In this document: piece after piece, positions 9,509 through 17,840 of the stretch | Layout: the number at the start of each line of letters is the position of its first letter | Numbering within the stretch: the stretch's first letter is position 1 | NCBI GenBank assembly: GCA_963989385.1 | Contig: OZ022515.1 | Location: 8,464,803-8,528,802, forward strand | Source: Ctena decussata | Taxonomy: Eukaryota > Mollusca > Bivalvia > Lucinida > Lucinidae | Length of the DNA stretch: 64,000 nt | Direction: 5' to 3' | The notes under the pieces: generated by a model | What the model was told of the DNA's origin: nothing | Seen by the model: only the letters and a program-made list of their open reading frames with translations | Database searches by the model: none | Position numbers and translations under genes: made by a program

Positions 9509-10225
9509 AAAGAAGTGCAAGAAGAGTGTGCTGTTCAGCACCTTGTTCTTCCCCGGTCGGTTACCCTATGCCTGGGAAGCCCTGGCGATTTGAAGCCATA
9601 TCTACATGATCACAAGTCCTGAATGTCGCTGTGGACCAGAGACCTGCCAGCGGAGGTTCAGTTTACTGGGATAGTGTCCCGACCCCTTAAGCCATAAGGC
9701 TTCTACTGTTTCACATGTAATCGATAGACTTCGCATCTGCGGGCCCAGGCGGTATAACCGTTGTGCACACCAGTTCCAGTCCAGTGGTGACCGGCAAACC
9801 AGCAATATTAATATGCGAGTTCCCAATATATATACCTATACATAAACCAGTTTACTTGAGACAAGATTGGACATTTGCATATTATGTATATCTGATTTTA
9901 ATAAAGGTCATGTTACTATTTATAGTAACACATTTCAAAATATAAAAATTAATTAGAGAATAATAAAATCTACATTTTGGTGTTTATTTTATCAAAATCG
10001 GCCGAACAATAACAAAGTTATTCAATTTTTCATATTATGGTGTTATTACAAGGGAGGTAAATCTGGATTGACTTTGTTAATTCTATAAATAGACAAAACA
10101 AGTAATAGCTTTCAGAAAAATGATAAGAATGAAAAGTGAATATGTGTATGGTATAAGAACTTTTGTTATGAGTATATTATATGTTTATTAATAAACTATT
10201 GAAACAACCCAAAACAACAAAAACT
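9509..10225. other. Non-coding gap between the divergent gene blocks
   Basis: Bases about 9,525-9,800 are clearly richer in G and C than their surroundings and contain short self-complementary strings such as AAGCCATAAGGCTT (9690-9703). ORFs here are short and unlike known proteins. From 9,800 to 10,225 the DNA is AT-rich, with no gene that I can see. The GC-rich part could hold a structured RNA or a foreign insert; nothing proves either. Confidence 0.4.
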
Positions 10226-10233
10226 GTCGGGCA

Positions 10234-10475
10234 TGCACTGCGCATGCGCGGAATTTGGAGGGTAAGAAAACTGTAATAACTCCAGATTGCCTTGACGGAT
10301 TTTCATAATTCTTTTTTCATTGGAAAGAACAAGTCACCACCTACCAAATGAAATTAAAATAAATTGTCAAACTGCGCATGCGCGGAATATAGAGGGTTAG
10401 AAAACTGTAATAACTCCATTTTGCCTTGATGGATTTTCAAAATTCTTTTTTTATTTGAAAGATAAAACACAGAGC
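10234..10475. promoter_or_regulatory. Two 134-bp-spaced direct repeats, each starting with an NRF-1-type palindrome
   Basis: TGCGCATGCGC occurs at 10239-10249 and 10373-10383. Each is followed by about 90 similar bases (GGAAT, GAGGGT, AGAAAACTGTAATAACTCCA, then TTGCCTTGA, GGATTTTCA and AATTCTTTTTT). A weaker copy of the palindrome (GAGCATGCGAG) is at 10510-10520. TGCGCATGCGC is the known core of NRF-1 binding sites in animals. The repeats lie upstream of the accessory block and may be its control region. Confidence 0.6.
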
Positions 10476-10530
10476 TGTCACATAATCTTACAAAATAATA
10501 TGCCACATCGAGCATGCGAGAATCAAGAGA

Positions 10531-10537
10531 TATATAA
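10531..10537 (+). promoter_or_regulatory. TATA box of the first accessory gene
   Basis: TATATAA lies 39 nt before the ATG at 10576, with a possible initiator (TTCATTT) about 16 nt downstream of the TATA. Confidence 0.5.
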
Positions 10538-10575
10538 TGTGTACATTTCATTTTTGCAGCTCATAAAGTTTCAAG

Positions 10576-11064
10576 ATGTCTGAAGAACTAGTCGATCTGG
10601 GTGTGTTACCAACTGAAATTAGAAGTATAATCTACTCAAGGCTCGTCAATATTTCGAGGAAAAGTAAAAAGTTTAGAGACGAACTTCAACTGACGTGGTT
10701 TAATATGTGTTTTCAAAGAGCTCTGTCTTGCAACAATTTTTACCAGAGCCTAGCACAGCTATTATATGACATCGATGGAATATCGAACCTTGACCAGAAC
10801 ATGAGATTATACTTTCACAAACGCATGATGGAAGTGTTGAAGGATACTCATTCTAGACATGACCGATGGATCTTTACTATTTACAATTTCAACAAGGAAA
10901 CATGTGAACAGTTTTTTGAAAACTTGTTTCCTTTCCATTATGACATTTACGTACATGGAAAAATCGTGAATGGACATCTGACTGGGCTTCTAGTATTCTT
11001 TCAGAGTTTAGCATTTTTTTACTACTTACCATTTCTTTACCAGTTAAATTTTCCTGCACTATGA
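10576..11064 (+). CDS. Accessory protein 1 (162 aa, unknown)
   Basis: I do not recognise this protein. It begins MSEELVDLGVLPTEIRSIIY, and residues about 24-40 are basic. The middle, with NMRLYFHKRMMEVLKDT, looks helical. The last 28 residues are hydrophobic and aromatic (GLLVFFQSLAFFYYLPFLY), which could be a membrane anchor. An intron is also possible, since TTTCTTTACCAG at 11032-11043 is a good splice-acceptor string. The stop overlaps the next ATG (ATGA). Confidence 0.6.
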   Translation: MSEELVDLGVLPTEIRSIIYSRLVNISRKSKKFRDELQLTWFNMCFQRALSCNNFYQSLAQLLYDIDGISNLDQNMRLYFHKRMMEVLKDTHSRHDRWIFTIYNFNKETCEQFFENLFPFHYDIYVHGKIVNGHLTGLLVFFQSLAFFYYLPFLYQLNFPAL

Positions 11065-11234
11065 ACGATTTGTTATTATCAACCTGGGAAGAGCATATAA
11101 ACAGTTTGCATGGTTGTGATGTGTCATTTGGAAACAGAGACGCATATGAACAAGTTATCGAGAGTGAAGAGAGATTATTACCACTAAGTTTTCCAACAGT
11201 CTATTCAGACTTTCTACTTGGAATAAAACAATGA
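11061..11234 (+). CDS. Accessory protein 2 (57 aa, unknown)
   Basis: This short ORF starts MNDLLLSTWEEHINSLHGCD and is acidic in the middle (VIESEERL). Its ATG overlaps the stop of the previous gene and its TGA overlaps the next ATG, so all three could be read from one mRNA by termination-reinitiation. Alternatively it is the 3' exon of accessory gene 1. A possible poly(A) signal AATAAA lies at its end (11222-11227). I know no relative. Confidence 0.5.
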   Translation: MNDLLLSTWEEHINSLHGCDVSFGNRDAYEQVIESEERLLPLSFPTVYSDFLLGIKQ

Positions 11235-11689
11235 ACGTGATCAAGAAATCTCCTGCAGTATCGTTAGGTCGAATTTTACAGTTTGACATTTATCGAGGAT
11301 CACTTGAACACACGCTATCCTTACAACCTACAAGTTCAGAATTTCTGAAGTCAAAAGATGGACTCAGAACGTGGTTGGGACGATATGAAACATTCATGAC
11401 CTTTCGACAAGCCATGTGTGAAACAGCTTTGATCATGAACACTATTTTAGACGCATCGCCTGTGAAGTATAAGCAATGGCTACTTCATGTGGCAAACAAC
11501 GAGGACGTGGTTACTTACCTTTGCAACGTACTCAAAGATGTTGAAGAGGCTTCGAGAGAACAATCTATGGATATCGACTCAACAACAACAACAACAGAAA
11601 ATATGGAAATTGAACAGGCATCACAGGAAGAACCAATGGATATTGACATGGATGAATTGACTGCAAAATTTAAAGCTTTGACACTATAA
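11231..11689 (+). CDS. Accessory protein 3 (152 aa) with the WxLHVANN motif
   Basis: This is an unknown protein. A helical middle (TFRQAMCETALIMNTIL) is followed by YKQWLLHVANNEDVVTYL (about residues 80-97). The tail is acidic, with repeated PMDID/SMDID strings and a run of Thr. The next gene carries a related W-x-LHVANN-x-x-V-x-x-YL motif, so the two are probably tandem paralogues. The MDI-rich acidic tail could serve as a binding or activation segment; this is a guess. Confidence 0.6.
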   Translation: MNVIKKSPAVSLGRILQFDIYRGSLEHTLSLQPTSSEFLKSKDGLRTWLGRYETFMTFRQAMCETALIMNTILDASPVKYKQWLLHVANNEDVVTYLCNVLKDVEEASREQSMDIDSTTTTTENMEIEQASQEEPMDIDMDELTAKFKALTL

Positions 11690-11690
11690 A
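11685..11690 (+). promoter_or_regulatory. TATA box overlapping the stop codon of accessory gene 3
   Basis: TATAAA includes the TAA stop (11687-11689) of the preceding ORF and lies 45 nt before the next in-frame ATG at 11736. Confidence 0.45.
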
Positions 11691-11735
11691 GTGGAACTGT
11701 TTGTCTCTTGCAAAATCATTTATCTTACGGCAAGC

Positions 11736-12029
11736 ATGGAGACAAAGTGGTTTGAAATTCCTCTGACACAAATTCTGAGATTTAGACCTTACAGAAAATT
11801 ACTAGTTTGTGTTTACATACTACATTCACATGAGAACATTACTTTAGATGAAATTCAGATGAAATTAAACACAGAAGAATATTTCAAAGATTTTAAAAGA
11901 CTCTGGTGTTCGTGTGCGAAACAGGAATTATCAGAGGAGACGGTCTTTACATTTGACAACTGGAAACTTCATGTGGCCAACAATTCAAAAGTGATTGACT
12001 ATCTACAGTCGAAGACAAGGCGTATATAA
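11736..12029 (+). CDS. Accessory protein 4 (97 aa), paralogue with the WxLHVANN motif
   Basis: The first ATG of the frame is at 11736; upstream codons have no ATG. The protein begins METKWFEIPLTQILRFRPYR and ends with the motif NWKLHVANNSKVIDYL (residues about 75-90) and a short basic tail. The motif matches accessory protein 3. The function is unknown. The stop codon forms part of the TATA box of the next gene. Confidence 0.6.
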   Translation: METKWFEIPLTQILRFRPYRKLLVCVYILHSHENITLDEIQMKLNTEEYFKDFKRLWCSCAKQELSEETVFTFDNWKLHVANNSKVIDYLQSKTRRI

Positions 12030-12030
12030 G
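12023..12030 (+). promoter_or_regulatory. TATA box overlapping the stop codon of accessory gene 4
   Basis: TATATAAG contains the TAA stop at 12027-12029. A TCATTTC initiator-like string follows about 25 nt later, giving a short leader to the ATG at 12083. Confidence 0.5.
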
Positions 12031-12082
12031 GACTACAACTAGATCTGCGAGTCATTTCAGCTCTGACTTTCAAACTGTCAAG

Positions 12083-12715
12083 ATGGAAAGTAAACCTATG
12101 GATCCAAGACTTAATAAATACAGTGATGCCAACAGTATTTATTATCACTGCACAGCATTGAAGAAACTTTTGAAAGAGAATGACAGAAAATTAATTCAGC
12201 CATTGGAAATTTCACTAAAAGAACAAGGCCTGTTGAAACCACCCTATGGTTATTGCTACAATTGTGGGTCGGTGGATCATTGGACTGCCTCGTGTACCGA
12301 GGAGAAGAAGAAAACTACTACAAATAAACCACCCAATGGGAATTGTTACAACTGTGGTTCACCTGATCATTGGACTGCCTCATGTACGGAGGAGAAGAAG
12401 AAAACTACAAAGAAGCCACCCTATGGGACTTGTTACAACTGTGGCTCGCCTGATCACTGGCTACCCTCATGTCCTCATACCGACTTACAAGATGAAAGCT
12501 CGGGATCACAACAACCGGCCGAGAAGTCAGAAACTACGAGGAAAAGACGCCATACTGATGATGACTCTGATGTACCCAGTAAAAAGAAGTCAAGAACGGC
12601 TTCACCAGAACCGACAAAACCTACTGCTAGACAACATAAGAAAAAGAAATACTGCGTTGTGTGCAAAGAAGACACTCATATGATGAAAAACTGTCCTGAA
12701 ATAGTGAAAAACTAG
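12083..12715 (+). CDS. CCHC zinc-knuckle protein (3 tandem knuckles plus one)
   Basis: This 210-residue protein has a helical N-terminus and then three near-identical CX2CX4HX4C knuckles (C58/C61/H66/C71; C88/C91/H96/C101; C117/C120/H125/C130), each introduced by KPPxG and separated by TEEKKKTT linkers. A charged, Ser-rich stretch with a nuclear-localisation-like RKRRH follows. A fourth knuckle (C191/C194/H199/C204) is at the end. CCHC knuckles bind single-stranded nucleic acids, as in retroviral nucleocapsid and CNBP, so a nucleic-acid-binding role is likely. The knuckle repeats are also nearly identical as DNA (about 90-bp units), so the array expanded recently. Confidence 0.75.
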   Translation: MESKPMDPRLNKYSDANSIYYHCTALKKLLKENDRKLIQPLEISLKEQGLLKPPYGYCYNCGSVDHWTASCTEEKKKTTTNKPPNGNCYNCGSPDHWTASCTEEKKKTTKKPPYGTCYNCGSPDHWLPSCPHTDLQDESSGSQQPAEKSETTRKRRHTDDDSDVPSKKKSRTASPEPTKPTARQHKKKKYCVVCKEDTHMMKNCPEIVKN

Positions 12716-12900
12716 TGACTAGATAAGAGACCTAGTGGATAGACAATATCTAAACGATATTGTGTGTCTACTGGACAGTGACTACTAATGTGTTCATAAT
12801 GGATTAGTTTTCATAGTTACATGTAAGTTTGTATTCAATAAAATTGTTTTTAAAGTATTTGTTTTTTGTTATTTCATAAGGTTACTCTTTAAACGAAAGA
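12716..12900 (+). terminator. 3' end of the zinc-knuckle gene with hairpin and AATAAA
   Basis: A hairpin (GACAATATC/GATATTGTG arms, 12742-12765) is followed by AATAAA at 12837-12842. This gene thus uses ordinary polyadenylation, unlike the three genes that follow. Confidence 0.5.
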
Positions 12901-12930
12901 GTTGGGTAGCCCTGAAAAGGGCTGTTTGGG
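12885..12930 (-). terminator. Histone-type 3' stem-loop of the 64-aa gene
   Basis: On the minus strand, 12923-12908 reads AGCCCTTTTCAGGGCT: a perfect 6-bp stem and a TTTC loop. It is preceded by CCCAAAC and followed by ACCCAAC, the normal flanks of metazoan histone mRNA ends. A purine-rich stretch (TTTAAAGAG, about 12893-12885) lies where U7 snRNA would pair. The stem begins 23 nt after the stop codon. Confidence 0.85.
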
Positions 12931-12946
12931 TGTTCTAAGTCTTCAC

Positions 12947-13141
12947 TTACCGTGAAGACTTAGACACAGGTTTTACAATCCCCACAACAGGATTCGTCTT
13001 GGATAAGTTAATCCCTCTCCTCCTCATAAATACTTCAAACCCCATCTTATTTTGCTGCCTTTCAACTTCTTTCCAGTCTTTCTTCTTAAAAGCTTTACAC
13101 AGTCGGCTGAGATCAAAAGGGATATACTTTGACAAACCCAT
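12947..13141 (-). CDS. Small basic protein (64 aa) with histone-type mRNA end
   Basis: The sequence begins MGLSKYIPFDLSRLCKAFKK and continues with a charged helix (DWKEVERQQNKMGFEVFMRRRG); the tail is basic. It is not a histone, and I do not recognise it. Support for a real gene comes from its surroundings: a TATA run about 30-45 nt upstream of the ATG, CCAAT and octamer-like motifs further up, and a canonical histone stem-loop after the stop. If that signal works, its mRNA would lack a poly(A) tail and peak in S phase. Confidence 0.65.
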   Translation of the reverse strand: MGLSKYIPFDLSRLCKAFKKKDWKEVERQQNKMGFEVFMRRRGINLSKTNPVVGIVKPVSKSSR

Positions 13142-13260
13142 ATTTGAGAATGAAGTTGTTAAAGGCAGTTAAATATATATATATTGACTCATGGCGGACG
13201 TGAAAGAGAGCATAGTCTCTTGACCAATCAAAACTATGCAAAGTAGTTATGGGGTTTTAT
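13142..13260 (-). promoter_or_regulatory. Promoter of the 64-aa gene with TATA, CCAAT and octamer-like motifs
   Basis: An AT run gives a TATA box at 13172-13185. CCAAT (plus-strand reading) is at 13224-13228, and ATGCAAAG, one base from the octamer ATGCAAAT, is at 13236-13243. CCAAT and the octamer are classic histone-promoter elements. Together with the histone-type mRNA end this is suggestive, but short motifs occur by chance. Confidence 0.4.
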
Positions 13261-13278
13261 GCAACAATCAACAAAGTA

Positions 13279-13321
13279 TTTCTTTCTGATAAGTTGTGGT
13301 GGCCCTGAAAAGGGCCGTTTT
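13279..13321 (-). terminator. Histone-type 3' stem-loop of the 109-aa gene
   Basis: On the minus strand, 13316-13301 reads GGCCCTTTTCAGGGCC with AAAAC before and ACCAC after. It matches the metazoan histone mRNA stem-loop across stem, loop and both flanks. Ten bases later comes ATCAGAAAGA (13290-13281), a histone-downstream-element-like purine string. The stem begins 25 nt after the stop codon. Confidence 0.92.
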
Positions 13322-13340
13322 GAGGTTTTAATAAACCTTT

Positions 13341-13670
13341 CTATGAGCAGGGACACCGCGAGGGCCTGCCACCACAAGCTGGACAGCGTACTGACCAGCT
13401 CGTGTACGTCACCGTCCTCCCTGTTGGCAAGTAGAATGGTGGCTGGTCCGCCTCCCTCTCCCAATCTTCACCGGATGGCCGTTCTTCAGGCTCTTGCTTC
13501 ACTTCTTCGGGCTCTTGCTTCACCACAGCCATCTGTCTGTCGACCGTCACCATCCTTCTTACGATGCCTATCAGCTCTACGAGCCTCTCTGCACTCTCCA
13601 TCACAGACCTAGTCTGTGCCTCCAAAGCATCGAGATATTCGTCGCTCAACATCTTGTCTGTGTATAGCAT
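13341..13670 (-). CDS. Acidic 109-aa protein with tandem VKQEPEE motifs and histone-type mRNA end
   Basis: Residues about 1-45 look helical (EYLDALEAQTRSVMESAERL). The tandem VKQEPEE motifs at about 49-62 each fit the SUMO-acceptor consensus (hydrophobic-Lys-x-Glu) followed by acidic residues. The C-terminus has a CPACGGRPSRCPC cluster that could bind zinc or form disulfides. I recognise no family. The ATG at 13670 and a second at residue 7 are both possible starts. It shares a 136-bp divergent promoter with the plus-strand gene at 13807. Confidence 0.7.
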   Translation of the reverse strand: MLYTDKMLSDEYLDALEAQTRSVMESAERLVELIGIVRRMVTVDRQMAVVKQEPEEVKQEPEERPSGEDWEREADQPPFYLPTGRTVTYTSWSVRCPACGGRPSRCPCS

Positions 13671-13806
13671 AAAGACAATGTGACGAAGTGGGTCAGTGTT
13701 CCAGTATTTATTCTCTCAGCACCGACCTGAAAGAAAGCACTTTTCGAAGTAGGTCAATCCGGTCTTGGGAGTATAAAACGGCACTGACCTACTTACAACT
13801 TCAGTC
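13671..13806. promoter_or_regulatory. Bidirectional promoter between the 109-aa and 135-aa genes
   Basis: GAAGTGGGTCAGTG (13685-13698), GAAGTAGGTCAAT (13746-13758) and the reverse-complement ACTGACCTACTTAC (13783-13796) are three copies of one motif. TATAAAA at 13772-13778 serves the plus strand. An initiator TCAGTC at 13801-13806 touches the ATG, so the plus-strand leader would be only a few bases. AATAAATAC on the minus strand (about 13702-13710) may act as TATA for the other gene. Confidence 0.65.
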
Positions 13807-14214
13807 ATGGAGCCACTACTGACCTTAGACGATCTTATGAAAGAACCAGACCTTCTATCGACGGCAATTAATACAATTGCTACTGATGGATCGTTAACTC
13901 AACAACAACAACCGAACGTGCAGACCTATTACTACCACCCACAGCAATCACAACTGCAACAAACACAGCCACAGGTGTCACAGCCAAAGACGGGAGCTGT
14001 AGAAGTCTTGCTCAAAGAACTCAATGATCTCAAGAAAAGAGTACAGCAGTTAGAGGACCAAAAGCAACAACGTCCCATGGACTTAAATCCGATCAGAATA
14101 CCATTAACTATAGAAGTAATGACACCAGAATCGTCTGTGACAGTACCAACTCAAAATGGACTTGGGTCGCATAGCAAGAACATAGATAATTCAAAAAGAA
14201 AGAAGAAACAATAG
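13807..14214 (+). CDS. Gln-rich coiled-coil protein (135 aa) with histone-type mRNA end
   Basis: An acidic N-terminus (MEPLLTLDDLMKEPDLLSTA) leads into a Gln/Tyr/Pro-rich stretch, then a leucine-heptad segment (VEVLLKELNDLKKRVQQLED, about residues 65-84) likely to form a coiled coil. The tail is basic (SKRKKKQ), a probable nuclear signal. An acidic segment, Gln-rich region, zipper and nuclear signal would fit a transcriptional regulator; this is inference from composition. The gene uses the divergent promoter at 13671-13806. Confidence 0.7.
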   Translation: MEPLLTLDDLMKEPDLLSTAINTIATDGSLTQQQQPNVQTYYYHPQQSQLQQTQPQVSQPKTGAVEVLLKELNDLKKRVQQLEDQKQQRPMDLNPIRIPLTIEVMTPESSVTVPTQNGLGSHSKNIDNSKRKKKQ

Positions 14215-14240
14215 ATTCTTCTTAGCTATAACCACAAAAA

Positions 14241-14280
14241 AACAGCCCTTTTCAGGACTACCAATTACATCAGAAAGAAT
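14241..14280 (+). terminator. Histone-type 3' stem-loop of the 135-aa gene
   Basis: AGCCCTTTTCAGGACT (14244-14259) forms the same stem-loop with one C-A mismatch in the stem. It is preceded by an A-rich run ending AAC and followed by ACCAA. ATCAGAAAGA (14269-14278) is the same downstream string as at the 109-aa gene, at nearly the same distance. The stem begins 29 nt after the stop. Confidence 0.85.
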
Positions 14281-15504
<1,224 letters not shown>

Positions 15505-15648
15505 ATGCCATAGAAGGGTAATTGAGTCTGACATTAGTAACACGTCATGTCCAAGTTGTAGTATATGTATTGAGCCAGTGTCTTGTTCTAATGTTTGATG
15601 TTGTTTAATGCATTCTAACGGTGTTTTTGTATATTTTTGTAAAAATAG

Positions 15649-15792
15649 ATGATCAAAATATCATCGAAACAAGAGAACAGTTAGCCCTAGATGAAGCGGA
15701 GACACGGGAAGATGAGGAATATAATTTCTGGAAAAACCTGAAGGGTCTACTACCAAGCTCTACTGCTTTGAGGTTGGAGAAAGAATTAAAAC
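15649..15792 (+). CDS. CHS: Chitin synthase exon, cytoplasmic linker before the last membrane helices
   Basis: An AG acceptor ends at 15648 and a GTATGT donor starts at 15793. The exon is 144 bases, phase 1 at both ends. It encodes ETREQLALDEAETREDEEYN, then FWKNL, and ends in TALRLEKELK. Animal chitin synthases have an acidic stretch with FW-x-x-L and a basic, helical LK-x-LRN linker at this place, and the next exon begins with that LRN. The upstream exons (catalytic domain) are not in the window, so they must lie left of the viral element. Confidence 0.65.
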
Positions 15793-17449
15793 GTATGTAT
15801 TTTATACCATTTAACAAGTTTCTCTAACTGTTGCGGAGTAGATGCGATAAAAATGAAATCAAAGGTTACTGCCGGTGGCGTAATTTGGTCTATGGACCTG
15901 CGCTGCTTGTGAACGGTGGGACATATTGCTCCAATCGATATATACTTATCAAAAAAGTTTCTATACATGAAATTCATTGCGCTGCCATGGCAACTGCGGA
16001 GAATATGGACATTTAGTTTTTACTGACTTCAAAAAGAGTATCAGTTTGTCCTTTGAACAGATTTAATCGTTTTTTTTGTGTTTTTTGAGACTACACATGC
16101 TACAATGGTCGTTTGAATATAAAAGGGGTAAATTTTCATTTTCATAGAGTTACATCCTTAACATTTCTCTATTCTAAACTCATATAAAACTGGTTTGCGG
16201 ATAAAGATTTCCAGATTCTGTGCTCCATACAATAGAGCAGACCTTAGGCAAGGCTGCATGCCAAATATGGGAATTTGACTCCTTTCGATGTGAAAATTGG
16301 AACCACATCTCAGAGTACTGTGAGTCTTTCAGTAACTGTTTAAATGTCATTTTCAATGGGATTTCCGTAGCAAATCGAACTCGTAACGGCTGGCAGGCGC
16401 GTAACGTTTCTTCGAATTTCGGCATTATGCAATAATAATAACACTGACATAACAAAAATGTTTGTGAAGAAACTTTGAAAAGAGACGGACAGGTACAGTT
16501 ATATCGATGCCTGAAAATCGCTATATTTTTTAATTCAAAGCGAGCAAATTTGAGAAATTGAAGAATTGAAACCTCGCATATAAAGCCTGAGTACAAGGTA
16601 TTGGACATTTTAGGTCTTTTTTTTTCGAAAATTTTGCATTTTGGACTTTTCTGCACAATACAAAAAATTATTCCTGCGCATGCGCAGTAACAAGGAACAT
16701 TCCAATTATTTTTTATCGAATATTGCCAGATAACTCTTATTTGGAAAGGTATGAGTCAACGATTTTCTAAGCATTTTGCCCCTTGGCTTCTCCCCAAAGA
16801 GTTCATTCCAGTATGCATCGGGTTCCTTGAACATATGGCCAATAGTTGGTAACGTTAATTTTTTGACCGGGTATATATTTAATAATAAGGAGATCCACAA
16901 AAAGTTGCTGCCCAATGTAGGCTAGGTTATTCGGGGTTCATCTGGTGGTTTTCTTTAATCTGTATTTTTGTTGTGTTGATTGACACGCCTGGGATCTTCA
17001 GGTGTCGCGCTACGTTGTTTCTATCCAGTCCTCATCTCTCTGATTTATCATATGTCTTGTCCGTAGCTTGTTTGTTTCTTGTGATTATTCATGGACGGGT
17101 AAGGAAACTTTCATGTGGACCAACAGATAACTAATTGTTTTGAACAACGGCAGAGGCTGCGGGCTAGGATTAAGATCCAGTAAAATTAGTTTCAGCCCCA
17201 CAGTAATCTATTACAGACCTGGTCTTTAGCAATATATCGCCTGAATGGGTGCCCAGTCTGCTTAATGATTTGATTTGTTTTGTCTTGCAATTTAAAATAG
17301 AAAATAGGTAAAATTGATGACACTGCTGGTTACAATTAGGGTAGCTAAATGACCACCTGCTTGGGAAAAGAACTGTTCGTTTTGTTTACTGTGTGTGTAT
17401 TGCATGGAGTACTCCAATTTGTAGCTGTGCTTCTTTCCCTTATGGTTTT

Positions 17450-17840
17450 AGGGGTTGGAAATGCGATTTGGTTGTATTAATTCCTGCTCATTGCCTATCG
17501 TTTTACGTTTTTCTGTTGCTTTATGGTCAGTGCGTATGAGGAAAATCAGACATGATAAGTTTCTCTTTCGGAATTCTCAGAATAGATTTCTGACAGGCAT
17601 AATATTTTGTTTGAAAAATTGGATTAACTTAATAGCTTTTATTAAAAAAAAATGAATTTATAATGGCTTTTAAAAGCTTTCGATGACACACAAATGTATA
17701 GGACAGGACTGCAAACCAGCTATGAAGTACACAAGGCAGGCCCAGGTACCTGTGCCCTTCCACTCAAGTTTGCAAGTTCAGAGACACTAACCAAACTATT
17801 CAAAATAAAATGTGTACTAGATTTTTACTTATATCGTACC
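17450..17840 (+). repeat. Dispersed repeat, copy 1 (with 22,900-23,310)
   Basis: This segment and 22,900-23,310 share order and wording over about 400 bases, for example TTTCTGACA(G/T)GC, AAAGCT(T/C)T, CAGAGACACTAACCAAA against CAGAGACGCTAACCAAA, and TCAAAATAAAATGTGTAC. The copies are diverged. No coding potential. Confidence 0.65.

Noticed and set aside
10940..11043. Intron joining accessory ORFs 1 and 2
   Set aside because: A good acceptor string exists, but no donor stands out and the ORFs are already linked by ATGA, so two ORFs are annotated.
10576..12715. LxCxE retinoblastoma-binding motif, known from some adintovirus accessory proteins
   Set aside because: I read the accessory proteins for it. 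Near matches (LVCVY, LWCSC) lack the Glu.
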